This document shows positions 17,743-27,159 of a stretch of DNA of 32,119 nucleotides, piece after piece. The notes beneath the pieces are model-generated. The model searched no databases. It was not told the DNA's origin and was given only the letters and a program-made list of their open reading frames with translations. Origin of the DNA: CAZAAW01 sp964483325 (GTDB taxonomy: Bacteria; Pseudomonadota; Alphaproteobacteria; Rhizobiales; Kaistiaceae); the NCBI GenBank assembly GCA_964483325.1, contig CAZAAW010000027.1:1-32119 (forward strand), in the 5' to 3' direction. The first letter of the stretch is position 1. Each line of letters opens with the position of its first letter. The position numbers were made by a program, and so were the translations under genes.

Positions 17743-18369
17743 AGCTTCCCCCCTTGCGTGCCTTGACCTTCCGATCAAGCGCGCTCCGCCGATTTCAGGG
17801 TTTGGATTGCTTTACGGTTTTATACCGCAAGCGGTACGCAACACTAAGACGCAATATTACTTATACAGGGCACAAGTATTTCGTATCAATTCCAAGTCGT
17901 CGCACTCTAGCCTTGCATGAGTTTACGTCTCTGTTGTCTGCGCCTCGCTGTCAGAGCTTCCGCAAGGGTTTGCGGAGATTGCCCGTGGGCGGCCACCCGG
18001 GGAAAATACACAGCGGGGTCGGGTGCGGCAATGCCCGGAGAGAAAATTCGCTGCCCTGCGGGTCGGGTCGCGCCGCAGTTGCGCGCAGGGACAAAAGCTG
18101 AGCCGCCATAACTCCTTTCGCAGATGGGAGAAAACTGGTTGGCGGCACAGCCATGCCGTAAAAATGGGCAGTGGGAAAATTCACTCACACGCCATGCGCT
18201 CATCGCCGCCGATCGGTCTGGAGCATGACCGCCGGCGCCAATCTGGCGCCAAGGCGCTGATCCAGCTTCAAAACTCGTGTCATCATGCATTCACGGGTCC
18301 GAGACCGAGGAAAGGAAAGGCGCGGCGCGACGGAAAGCCGCTGCCGGCGGGCGCCTCCGGGCGGGCAAC
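17743..18369. other. Long non-coding gap between rpsT and the rhodanese gene
   Basis: No convincing gene in about 630 bases; open frames here have atypical codon use. Structured pieces seen: TACCGCAAGCGGTA palindrome (17823-17836), hairpin TCCGCAA-GGGT-TTGCGGA (17959-17976), and GGCGCCA-ATC-TGGCGCC (18234-18250). The first 150 bases are AT-rich compared with the rest of the window. It probably carries the promoter of the rhodanese/dnaA unit. No cluster of DnaA boxes was found, so an origin is not called. Confidence 0.5.
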
Positions 18370-18394
18370 AAAAAAGCCCGGCCAGGGCCGGGCT
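18370..18394 (-). terminator. Rho-independent terminator of rpsT
   Basis: On the minus strand AGCCCGGCC pairs with GGCCGGGCT across a two-base loop and is followed by TTTTTT. It lies 33 bases after the rpsT stop. Confidence 0.92.
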
Positions 18395-18427
18395 CGATCG
18401 CAGAAGATGCCGGGTGCGGCGCGGCGC

Positions 18428-18694
18428 TCAGGCGCTGAGCGACTTCACCCGCGCCGCCAGACGCGCCACCTTGCGCGAGGCGGTGTTCTTGTGGACCACG
18501 CCCTTGGTAGCGGCACGCATGATCTCGGGCTGTGCGGCCTGGAAGGCGGAGGCCGCGGCCTCCTTGCTGCCCGAGGCGATCGCCTCCTCGACCTTGCGGA
18601 TGAAGGTCCGCATGCGGCTGCGCCGGTCGCGGTTCACTTCCGTGCGGCGAGCGATCTTGCGGGTGGCTTTCTTGGCGGACGCCGTATTGGCCAT
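18428..18694 (-). CDS. rpsT: 30S ribosomal protein S20
   Basis: 88 residues, standard length: MANTASAKKATRKIARRTEV, NRDRRSRMRTFIRKVEEAI, GVVHKNTASRKVARLAARVK. S20 binds 16S rRNA in the body of the 30S subunit early in assembly. The gene is monocistronic in appearance, with its own terminator downstream. Its position next to dnaA is common in Hyphomicrobiales. Confidence 0.98.
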   Translation of the reverse strand: MANTASAKKATRKIARRTEVNRDRRSRMRTFIRKVEEAIASGSKEAAASAFQAAQPEIMRAATKGVVHKNTASRKVARLAARVKSLSA

Positions 18695-18824
18695 GTGGCC
18701 TTCCTCGGATCTGTTTCTGTCGGTTGCCGTCGCGGCTGGCTCCAGCGCCGGCCCGAACGAAAAGGGCGGCGGAAACCGCCACCCGATGGATCGGGCGAGC
18801 TTATAGTGGCGGCGCGTCCGCCCG

Positions 18825-19598
18825 TCAACGATGCGTGAAGCGCGGCGGCCGTTTTTCGAGGAAGGCGGCCATGCCTTCCTTCTGGTCGGCGGTGGCGAAG
18901 AGCGACATGAACAGCCGGCGTTCGAAGCGCACGCCCTCGGCGAGGCTCGCCTCGAAGGCGCGGCCGATGCTCTCCTTGGCCATCAGCACCGCCGCCAGCG
19001 GCTGGGCGGCGATGCGCTGCGCCAGGGCCAGCGCCTCGGCCTCCAGATCCGCCGCCGGCACGACCCGCGTCGCAAGGCCGATGCGCTCGGCCTCGGCGGC
19101 GTCGATGATGCGGCCGGTGAGGATCAGCTCGGTGGCGCGGCCCTTGCCGACGAGGCGCGGCAGGCGCTGCGTGCCGCCGAGGCCGGGGATGATGCCGAGG
19201 GTGATCTCCGGCTGGCCGAAGCGGGCGCCGTCGGCGGCGAGGATGATGTCGGCCGCCATGGCGAGCTCGCAGCCGCCGCCGAGGCAATGGCCGGCGACGG
19301 CGGCGATGACCGGCTTGCGCGCCGCCGCCACCCTGTCGATGGCGGCGTAGAGATCGCCGAGATAGGCCTCGACCGAGGTCACGCCCTGCATCTCGCGGAT
19401 GTCGGCGCCGGCGGCGAAGGCGCGCGCGTCGCCGGCGAGCAGCATGGCGCCGACCTCCGGGTCGGCGTCGAATGCGGCGACGGCATCCGCCAGCTCCTGC
19501 ATCAGCGCCGTGTTGAGGGCGTTCAGCGCCTCCGGCCGGTTGAGGGTCAGCCGGCCGACGCGGCCGTCGCGGACGGCGATGATGTGCTTGTAAGCCAT
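18825..19598 (-). CDS. echA: Enoyl-CoA hydratase/isomerase
   Basis: 257 residues from ATG 19596-19598 (N-terminus MAYKHIIAVRDGRVGRLTLN). Crotonase motifs are complete: AFAAGADIREM (oxyanion-hole strand), GHCLGGGCELAMAADII with the first catalytic Glu, and FGQPEITLGIIPGLGGTQRL with the second. Both Glu residues point to true hydratase activity on 2-enoyl-CoA in fatty-acid beta-oxidation. The C-terminus ends FLEKRPPRFTHR, normal for short-chain hydratases. It starts seven bases after the mutM stop codon, so the two are probably co-transcribed. Confidence 0.95.
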   Translation of the reverse strand: MAYKHIIAVRDGRVGRLTLNRPEALNALNTALMQELADAVAAFDADPEVGAMLLAGDARAFAAGADIREMQGVTSVEAYLGDLYAAIDRVAAARKPVIAAVAGHCLGGGCELAMAADIILAADGARFGQPEITLGIIPGLGGTQRLPRLVGKGRATELILTGRIIDAAEAERIGLATRVVPAADLEAEALALAQRIAAQPLAAVLMAKESIGRAFEASLAEGVRFERRLFMSLFATADQKEGMAAFLEKRPPRFTHR

Positions 19599-19605
19599 GG
19601 CCCGC

Positions 19606-20487
19606 CTATCGCTGGCATACCGGACAATAGAATGTCGAGCGCCCCGCCTGGGTGATGCGGTGGACGATGCCGCGGCAGCGCGGGTGCTGGCACGGTTCGC
19701 CCTCGCGGTCGTAGACGGTGAAATGATGCTGGAAGTCGCCGAGCGAGCCGTCGGTGCGGGCGTGGTCGCGCAGGCTGGAGCCGCCGGCCGCCACGGCATC
19801 CTTGAGGACATCGCGGATCGCCTCGGTGAGCGCCGTGGCGCGGGCGGTCGGGGCGCCGTTGGCGCGGACGAGGTCGCCGGCCTCGCGCAGCGGCGAGATG
19901 CGCGCCCGCCACATCGCCTCGCAGGCATAGATATTGCCGAGCCCGGCGATCAGCCGCTGGTCCATCAAGGCCGCCTTCAGCGGCGCCCGCTTGCCGGCCA
20001 GCAGCCGCGCCAGCATCCGGGCGTCGAAGCTGTTGCCGAGCGGCTCGACGCCGAGCTCCTTGAAATAAGAGGAGTCGCCAAGTTCGGCGCGCGGCAGCAG
20101 GTCCATGAAGCCGAAGCGGCGCGGGTCGTTGTAGACGATGCGCAGCCCGTCCGACATGTCGAAGACGACATGGTCATGCGCCGCCAGCCGCGTCCGCGCA
20201 TGGTAATAGGAGGACGTCTCGCGGGCGCCCTCCGGTGCCTCGACGCGGAACGAGCCCGACATGCCGAGATGCATCAGCAGCGTCATGTCATCGTCAAGCT
20301 CGACCAGCAGATACTTGGCGCGGCGGCCAAGGCCGGTGACGGTGCGGCCCTTGAGGTTCTTCGCGAAGCCGGCCGGGAAAGGACGGCGGAGGTCGGCACG
20401 GCGAAGCTCCACCTTGTCGATGCGTTTCCCCTCCATCGCCGGTTCCAGGCCGCGGCGGACCGTCTCAACCTCGGGAAGTTCGGGCAC
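19606..20487 (-). CDS. mutM: Formamidopyrimidine-DNA glycosylase
   Basis: 293 residues. The N-terminus MPELPEVETVRRGLEP supplies the catalytic Pro1 and Glu2 after Met removal. LLMHLGMSGSFRV and the H2TH region LIAGLGNIYACEAMWRA are conserved. A zinc finger closes the protein (C-QHPR-C ... YCPVCQR). It excises 8-oxoguanine and Fapy lesions and nicks the abasic site. It is transcribed divergently from ubiE across 114 bases and is followed by echA. Confidence 0.98.
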   Translation of the reverse strand: MPELPEVETVRRGLEPAMEGKRIDKVELRRADLRRPFPAGFAKNLKGRTVTGLGRRAKYLLVELDDDMTLLMHLGMSGSFRVEAPEGARETSSYYHARTRLAAHDHVVFDMSDGLRIVYNDPRRFGFMDLLPRAELGDSSYFKELGVEPLGNSFDARMLARLLAGKRAPLKAALMDQRLIAGLGNIYACEAMWRARISPLREAGDLVRANGAPTARATALTEAIRDVLKDAVAAGGSSLRDHARTDGSLGDFQHHFTVYDREGEPCQHPRCRGIVHRITQAGRSTFYCPVCQR

Positions 20488-20601
20488 CGGAAGGCCTCGC
20501 TGGCTGGAACATGCCGAGCTTCGCCGTTAGCAATGCGGGAAGCCGGGCAGGGCTAAGCTGTGCCCAAGCCGACAGAGAGATCAAGCCGGCAGGAGAGATC
20601 G

Positions 20602-21372
20602 ATGGGCGCGTCCGAGGGCAGCGGCAACGAGACGAGTTTCGGCTTCCGGCGCGTCGAGCCCGGCGCCAAGCAGGGCCTCGTCGATGCCGTCTTCACCCGC
20701 GTCGCCGGCAGTTACGACCTGATGAACGACCTGATGTCGGGCGGCCTGCACCGGCTGTGGAAGGACGATCTGGTCGCCTGGCTGGCGCCGCCGCGTCACG
20801 GCAGGAGGCCCTATGCCGTGCTCGACATTGCCGGCGGCACCGGCGACATCGCCTTCCGCATCGCCAGGGCGTCGCCGACGGCGGCGGTGACGGTGATGGA
20901 CATCAATGCCGCCATGCTCGATGTCGGCCGCGAGCGCGCCACGGCGCGCGGCCTCGGCGACCGCGTAGTGTTCACGCAGGGCAATGCCGAGGCGCTGCCC
21001 TTCGCGCCTGGCCACTTCGATGCCGCCACCATCGCCTTCGGCATCCGCAACGTGCCGCGCATCGACGCGGCGCTGGCCGAGGCCTTCCGGGTGCTGAAGC
21101 CCGGCGGCCGGCTGCTGGTGCTGGAATTCTCCTCGGTCGACGTCGCCTGGCTCGACAAGGTCTACGACGCCTGGTCTTTCGCGGTGATCCCCGAGCTCGG
21201 CCGCATGGTCGCCGGCGACGCCGGCTCCTACCGCTATCTCGTGGAGTCGATCCGTCGCTTCCCCAGCCAGGAGCGCTTCGCCGACATGCTGCGCGCCGCC
21301 GGCTTCGGCCGCGTCACCTACCGCAACCTCACCGGCGGCATCGCGGCGATCCATTCCGGCTGGAAGCTTTGA
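20602..21372 (+). CDS. ubiE: Ubiquinone biosynthesis C-methyltransferase
   Basis: 256 residues from ATG 20602 with AGGAGAG six bases before. SAM-binding motif I: AVLDIAGGTGDIAF; the UbiE/COQ5 signatures are SYDLMNDLMSGGLHRLWKDD and NVPRIDAALAEAFRVLKPGG, and the protein ends RNLTGGIAAIHSGWKL. It C-methylates 2-polyprenyl-6-methoxybenzoquinol (and demethylmenaquinol where present). The stop overlaps the TTG start of ubiB, implying translational coupling. The longer in-frame extension upstream is ignored because similarity begins after the ATG. Confidence 0.97.
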   Translation: MGASEGSGNETSFGFRRVEPGAKQGLVDAVFTRVAGSYDLMNDLMSGGLHRLWKDDLVAWLAPPRHGRRPYAVLDIAGGTGDIAFRIARASPTAAVTVMDINAAMLDVGRERATARGLGDRVVFTQGNAEALPFAPGHFDAATIAFGIRNVPRIDAALAEAFRVLKPGGRLLVLEFSSVDVAWLDKVYDAWSFAVIPELGRMVAGDAGSYRYLVESIRRFPSQERFADMLRAAGFGRVTYRNLTGGIAAIHSGWKL

Positions 21373-22952
21373 CGCGCCTTCGCTTCGCCTCGCTGCGCCG
21401 GCTCGTCGGGGCGGGCTTCGTCCTCGCCCGCGAGGGCGCCTTCGCCTTTGTCGATGCCGAGGCGCTGCCGCCGCGGCCGCGCCTCGCGGTCCGCCTCGCC
21501 CGGCTCGTGCAGCGCCGCGGCCTTGCCGGCGCCGACCGGGCGGAGCGGCTGACGGTGGCGCTCAACCGGCTCGGCCCCTCCTGGGTCAAGCTCGGTCAGT
21601 TCCTGGCGACGCGGCCGGACATCGTCGGCGCCGATTTCGCCGAAGGCCTCGGGAGCCTGCGCGACGAGATCCCGGCCTTTCCGGAAGCCGAGGCGCGCGC
21701 CATCATCGCCGCCGGCCTCGGCCGGCCGGTGCACGAGCTCTACGCCACCTTCTCGCCGCCGCTCGCCGCCGCCTCGATCGCCCAGGTGCACCGCGCCACG
21801 GTGACCGGGCCGGACGGCGCGCCGCGCGACGTGGCGGTGAAGGTGCTGCGGCCGGGCGTCCGCCGCCGCTTCGCCCGCGATCTCGACACCTTCCACGCCG
21901 GCGCGCGGCTGATCGAGCGCCTCGACCCGGCGAGCCGGCGCCTTCGGCCGCGCGCCGTCGTCGACACGCTGGCGCGCTCGGTGACGCTGGAGATGGACCT
22001 CCGCCTCGAAGCGGCGGCACTGGCAGAAATGGCCGAGACGTCGCGGCAGGATGCCGGCTTCCGCGTCCCGGCCGTCGACTGGCAGCGCACGGCGCGCGAC
22101 GTGCTGACGATGCAATGGGTGGATGGCCTTCGCCTTTCCGACCTGCCGGGCCTGCGCGCCGCCGGCCATGACCTGCCGGCGCTGGCGAGCCGGCTGATGC
22201 AGGCCTTCCTGCGCCATGCCATGCGCGACGGCTTCTTCCACGCCGACATGCATCAGGGCAACCTGTTCGTCGATCCGGACGGCACCATCGTCGCCGTGGA
22301 TTTCGGCATCATGGGCCGCCTCGGCCGGGCCGAGCGGCGCTTCCTGGCGGAAATCCTCTACGGCTTCCTGCGCCGCGACTATCGCCGCATCGCCGAGGTG
22401 CATCGCGAGGCCGGCTACGTGCCGGCGCATCACCCGGTCGACGATTTCGCGCAGGCGCTGCGCGCCATCGGCGAGCCGATCCACGGCGCCCCGGCGCGCG
22501 ACATCTCGATGGCGAAGCTGCTGACGCTGCTCTTCGAGGTCACCGAGATGTTCGACATGGAGACGCGGCCGGAGCTGCTGCTCCTGCAGAAGACCATGGT
22601 GGTGGTGGAGGGCGTGGCGCGCTCGCTCGACCCGGATTTCGACATGTGGAAGGCGTCAGAGCCGGTGCTGGCGGAATGGGTGGAACGCCATCTCGGCCCG
22701 GCCGGCCGCCTGGAGGACGCCGCCGAGGGCGTCGGCGCGCTGGGGAAGCTCTTCACCGCGCTGCCGGTGCTGGCCGAACGCGCCGAGCGGCTGTCGGACG
22801 ACCTGGCGCAGATGTCGGAAAAAGGCCTCCGCCTCGACGCCGCCTCGATCGCCGGCATCGGCCGCTCGGAGGCGCGCGCCGGCCGCTGGGGCAGGGTGGC
22901 GCTGTGGGTGATCGCCGTGACTCTGGTGCTGCTGGCTGTCCGCTGGTGGTGA
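21369..22952 (+). CDS. ubiB: Ubiquinone biosynthesis accessory kinase-like protein UbiB
   Basis: 527 residues from TTG 21369-21371, which overlaps the ubiE stop codon; no ATG/GTG gives a better start. UbiB/ADCK motifs: the KxGQ signature in SWVKLGQFLATRPD, the Ala-rich nucleotide loop AAASIAQVH, lysine in VAVKVLRPGV, FFHADMHQGNLFVD (catalytic-loop equivalent) and VDFGIMGRLG (DFG). A C-terminal membrane segment is visible (VALWVIAVTLVLLAVRWW). UbiB is an ATPase needed for ubiquinone synthesis, probably extracting lipophilic intermediates for the Ubi complex. The unusual TTG start suggests dependence on ubiE translation. Confidence 0.96.
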   Translation: MTRLRFASLRRLVGAGFVLAREGAFAFVDAEALPPRPRLAVRLARLVQRRGLAGADRAERLTVALNRLGPSWVKLGQFLATRPDIVGADFAEGLGSLRDEIPAFPEAEARAIIAAGLGRPVHELYATFSPPLAAASIAQVHRATVTGPDGAPRDVAVKVLRPGVRRRFARDLDTFHAGARLIERLDPASRRLRPRAVVDTLARSVTLEMDLRLEAAALAEMAETSRQDAGFRVPAVDWQRTARDVLTMQWVDGLRLSDLPGLRAAGHDLPALASRLMQAFLRHAMRDGFFHADMHQGNLFVDPDGTIVAVDFGIMGRLGRAERRFLAEILYGFLRRDYRRIAEVHREAGYVPAHHPVDDFAQALRAIGEPIHGAPARDISMAKLLTLLFEVTEMFDMETRPELLLLQKTMVVVEGVARSLDPDFDMWKASEPVLAEWVERHLGPAGRLEDAAEGVGALGKLFTALPVLAERAERLSDDLAQMSEKGLRLDAASIAGIGRSEARAGRWGRVALWVIAVTLVLLAVRWW

Positions 22953-22954
22953 TT

Positions 22955-22970
22955 GCATTGCATGCAGTGC
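22955..22970. promoter_or_regulatory. Palindrome before the toxin-antitoxin pair, likely operator
   Basis: GCATTGCA-TGCAGTGC is a 16-bp palindrome with one mismatch, centred about 55 bases before the antitoxin start. It overlaps a possible -35 (TTGCAT, 22958-22963) spaced 17 bases from TAGATA (22981-22986). FitA/VapB-type antitoxins repress their own operons by binding such repeats. Confidence 0.5.
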
Positions 22971-23017
22971 TGGCAGGACTTAGATAGGCCAGAGATCAGC
23001 ACGTCGGAAGGAAGGCC

Positions 23018-23284
23018 ATGGCGACCCTGACAATTCGAAAGCTCGACGAGGACGTGAAGCGCCGCCTGCGCCTGCGTGCCGCCGCTCATGGCCGCTCGAT
23101 GGAAGACGAAGTCCGGCAGATTCTCTCCGCTACCGTGCACGGCAAGGCGCCCGTATCCGGCAATCTTGCCGATGCGATCGCGGCCATCGTCGATCCGATC
23201 GGCGGTATCGAACTTGAGCTGCCGACGCGTCGTTCCGAGCGCAGTGCGGCATTTCCCCCGCCTGCTGACGAGGGGCGTCGGTGA
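23018..23284 (+). CDS. FitA/VapB-type ribbon-helix-helix antitoxin
   Basis: 88 residues with the SD GGAAGGAAGG upstream. The N-terminal RHH domain reads ATLTIRKLDEDVKRRLRLRA followed by AHGRSMEDEVRQILSATV: one DNA-contacting strand and two helices, as in FitA. The C-terminal tail (LADAIAAIVDPIGGIELELP...) is the toxin-binding part that inserts into the PIN active site. Its stop TGA overlaps the toxin's GTG start, giving tight antitoxin-first coupling. A near-perfect palindrome upstream is the likely operator. Confidence 0.92.
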   Translation: MATLTIRKLDEDVKRRLRLRAAAHGRSMEDEVRQILSATVHGKAPVSGNLADAIAAIVDPIGGIELELPTRRSERSAAFPPPADEGRR

Positions 23285-23712
23285 TCGTTGCCGACAGCAA
23301 TGTCATTTCCGAGCTGATGCGGCCGCCAGAGAACCGAGCGCCTGAGGTTGTCGCGTGGTTTCGCAGCATCAGCGGGGCGGCGATCTATACAACGGCCATC
23401 TCCATGGCGGAGATTCTCTCCGGCCTCGCCGCCCTTCCTGAAGGACGCCGCCGCCGCGAGAAGCTGGAAGCGGCCGAGCACATCTTCGATATGCTGTTCG
23501 CGGAACGTCTCCTGCCCTTCGATGAAAGCGCAGCGCGAACCTACGCGGTGATCTACAGCGACCTACGGCGGCGCGGACTTGGGATTGACCCTCCCGACCT
23601 GCAGATCGCCGCCATCAGCCGGACGCACGGCATGGCCCTTGCGACGCGCAATGTCCGTCATTTTCAGGGTTGTGGCATAGACGTCATCAATCCGTGGCAG
23701 CCCGACCCATGA
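23281..23712 (+). CDS. PIN-domain toxin, FitB/VapC type
   Basis: 143 residues from GTG 23281. PIN-domain acidic residues are present in the expected order: D5 in VADSNVISEL, E44 in MAEILSGL, and Asp residues in the GIDPPDLQIAAISRTHG block preceding LATRNVRHFQG. The motif ALATRNVRHF matches FitB/VapC toxins, which are Mg-dependent ribonucleases, often cutting tRNA. Its stop TGA overlaps the coaBC ATG (ATGA, 23709-23712). The pair therefore lies inside a housekeeping transcription unit instead of being free-standing. It looks intact. Confidence 0.93.
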   Translation: MIVADSNVISELMRPPENRAPEVVAWFRSISGAAIYTTAISMAEILSGLAALPEGRRRREKLEAAEHIFDMLFAERLLPFDESAARTYAVIYSDLRRRGLGIDPPDLQIAAISRTHGMALATRNVRHFQGCGIDVINPWQPDP

Positions 23713-24922
23713 CCGCCCGGCGCATCCTTCTCGTCATCGGCGGCGGCATCGCTGCCTACAAGGCGCTCGACCTTGTCCGGCGGCTGCGCGAGCGCGGGCA
23801 TGAGGTGCGCGCCGTCATGACCGAGGCGGCGCAGCGTTTCGTGACGCCGCTGGCCGTCGGGGCGCTGACCGGCGGCACCGTCTTCACCGACCTCTTCGAC
23901 CGTGCCGCGGAGCATGATGTCGGGCATATAAGGCTGGCGCGCGACACCGACCTCGTCATCGTCGCGCCGGCGACGGCCGACCTGATGGCGAAGATGGCCG
24001 GCGGGCAAGCCGGCGACCTCGCCACCGCCGTGCTGCTCGCCACCGGCAGGCCAGTTCTCGTCGCGCCGGCCATGAACCCGCTGATGTGGCGGCATCCGGC
24101 GACGCAGCGCAATGTCGCGAGACTGCGCGGCGACGGCATCCGCTTCGTCGGCCCCAATGAAGGCGAGATGGCGGAATCCGGCGAAGCCGGCACAGGGCGC
24201 ATGGCCGAGCCGCTGGAGATCGCCGCCGCCGCCGAGGCGATCTTTGCGCCGGCCGGGACGCTGGCCGGCCGGCATGTGCTCGTCACCTCCGGCCCGACGC
24301 ATGAGCCGCTCGACCCGGTGCGCTACATCGCCAACCGGTCCTCCGGCCGCCAGGGCCACGCCATCGCCGCCGCCGCGGCGGCAGCCGGGGCGCGGGTGAC
24401 GCTGGTGAGCGGCCCGGTGACGATCCCCGACCCGCCCGGCGTCACGGTCGTGCGCGTCGAGACGGCGGCGGAGATGCTGGCGGCGGCTCTGGCGGCGCTG
24501 CCGGCCGACGCCGCCGTGATGGCGGCGGCGGTGGGCGACTGGCGCGCCGCGACGCCGGCGGCGGCGAAGATCAAGAAGGGCGGCGACGGCCCGCCGCGCC
24601 TCGACCTCGCCGAGAACCCGGACATCCTGCGCAGCGTCGCCGGCCATGCGCTGCGGCCGGCGCTGGTTGTCGGCTTCGCCGCCGAGACCGACGACCTCCT
24701 CCGCAACGCCGCCGCCAAGCTCGCCGCCAAGGGCGCCGACTGGATCGTCGCCAATGACGTGTCGCCCGGCACCGACGTCATGGGCGGGGCGGACAATGAA
24801 GTGCATATCGTCAGCGCCGCGGGCGTCGAGGACTGGCCGCGGCTTGCCAAGCACGAAGTCGCGGCGCGGCTGGTGGCGCGCATCGCCGCGGCGCTGGACG
24901 GCCGCCAGCAGGAGGCAGCGCA

Positions 24923-24926
<4 letters not shown>
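23709..24926 (+). CDS. coaBC: Bifunctional phosphopantothenoylcysteine synthetase/decarboxylase
   Basis: 405 residues from ATG 23709. The CoaC flavodecarboxylase half (about 1-185) has ILLVIGGGIAAYKALDLVRR, IVAPATADLMAKMAGGQAGDL and the PAMN motif in VAPAMNPLMW; the gatekeeper Cys loop region follows. The CoaB half begins near GRHVLVTSGPTHEPLDPVRY with ANRSSGRQGHA, then AAVGDWRA, KIKK and VVGFAAETDD. It converts 4'-phosphopantothenate plus Cys to phosphopantetheine in CoA synthesis. Start and stop codons both overlap neighbours by ATGA, so its translation is coupled to the toxin gene upstream and dut downstream. Confidence 0.97.
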
Positions 24927-25375
<449 letters not shown>

Positions 25376-25392
25376 TCTGTCGCCTCGCCAAT

Positions 25393-25434
25393 GATCGCCT
25401 GCTCCGGTAGATTATTGCCGCTGAGCAGGGGATC
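25393..25434 (+). promoter_or_regulatory. Hairpin that would mask the cysK ribosome site
   Basis: GATCGCCTGCTC (25393-25404) pairs with GAGCAGGGGATC (25423-25434) with one mismatch; inside, CGG and CCG can extend the structure. The 3' arm contains the AGGGG ribosome site six bases before the cysK ATG, so folding would block initiation. Confidence 0.5.
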
Positions 25435-25437
25435 GTC

Positions 25438-26409
<972 letters not shown>

Positions 26410-26417
26410 GGAGCGCC

Positions 26418-26442
26418 GGAACAAACGGCGTCCTGCGGCGTT
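26418..26442 (+). promoter_or_regulatory. EcfG-type general-stress promoter
   Basis: GGAAC (26418-26422), 16 bases, CGTT (26439-26442) matches the alphaproteobacterial EcfG consensus GGAAC-N16/17-CGTT exactly. It is 29 bases before the response-regulator start codon. Confidence 0.75.
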
Positions 26443-26471
26443 GCCGATGGAGTTTCAGCAGGACCCGGGAC

Positions 26472-26873
26472 ATGGACGCGCCAGAATTTCGTGATCTCTC
26501 GCAGGCGCCGATCCTTGTTGCGGAAGACAATCATATCCTTGCCGGAGAACTGGCCGCGGCGCTTAACGAGCGCGGCTGGCGCGTCCTGGGGCCGGTCGCT
26601 ACCGTCGAGGCCGGCCTGCTGCTGCTCGATACGGACCGGCCGGCCGGCGCCATTCTCGACTTCAAGCTGAAGGACGAGACCGTCGCAGCGCTCGCGGTGC
26701 AGCTCCGCCGGCGCGGCATTCCCTTCGTCGTCACCAGCGGCTTCGATCTCGCCGCGTTACCGGAAACGAGCGCCATCGGCGACGCCATCAATGTTGGCAA
26801 GGGCAGCCCGGGGCGGGCAATCCTCGTGCTGGAGTCGCTGGTTCGTCCCGTTCCCCTCAAGGAAGCCAGCTGA
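26472..26873 (+). CDS. Single-domain response regulator
   Basis: 133 residues made up of one receiver domain. The acidic pocket is E18-D19 in ILVAEDN, the phospho-acceptor is D63 in AILDFKL, the switch T/S is T88/S89 in FVVTSGFD, and the conserved Lys is probably K110 in NVGKGSPG, where the usual KP is changed to KG. No output domain is present. Receiver-only regulators act by protein contact or in phosphorelays. The exact EcfG-type promoter upstream places it in the general stress regulon, where such proteins (for example SdrG) modulate PhyR signalling; the specific partner here is unknown. No histidine kinase is adjacent. Confidence 0.9.
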   Translation: MDAPEFRDLSQAPILVAEDNHILAGELAAALNERGWRVLGPVATVEAGLLLLDTDRPAGAILDFKLKDETVAALAVQLRRRGIPFVVTSGFDLAALPETSAIGDAINVGKGSPGRAILVLESLVRPVPLKEAS

Positions 26874-27159
26874 GCGCCGCCAGCGCCGGCCTGCCGGACC
26901 GAGATCCAAACCCCCGATGACCTGCCCGCCCGGTGCGGCTAAAGCGCCGAACCGGCCGTTCTCCTGATCGACAGCGATGTCTACAGCCGGCGGGCGGTTG
27001 CGCGCCGCGAAAGGCTTCGCATAAGGTCGCCCGCGGGAGAGAGTACCCAAATATAGACGGCCCCCCCCGGCCGGGGCTCCGGAGCTGCCGGTTCGTCGTA
27101 GGACGCCCACGCCGCTTCCGCCGCTCCGGCACAACGATAATCCGGACGGAGGACTTCGC
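26874..27159. other. Leader region of the PQQ dehydrogenase gene
   Basis: 286 bases without a convincing gene. It contains a run of eight C (27061-27068) about 95 bases before the start codon, followed by GGCCGGGG, and an AT-rich AAATATAGA just before it that could be part of a -10 region. No -35 partner was recognised. Confidence 0.4.

Noticed and set aside
17907..18290. 127-residue minus-strand frame in the rpsT-rhodanese gap
   Set aside because: Composition looks like translated non-coding sequence and its codon third positions lack the GC bias of neighbours.
17743..18427. Possible oriC between rpsT and dnaA
   Set aside because: Some AT-rich sequence and palindromes are present but no cluster of TTATNCACA boxes and no clear unwinding element; many Hyphomicrobiales have their origin elsewhere.
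20506..20528. GGAAC...CGTT before ubiE as a third EcfG promoter
   Set aside because: The spacer is only 14 bases, shorter than the 16-17 that EcfG requires.
27061..27068. C8 run upstream of the PQQ dehydrogenase as a phase-variation tract
   Set aside because: Eight C in a very GC-rich leader is not exceptional and it is not placed between clear promoter elements or in a coding frame.
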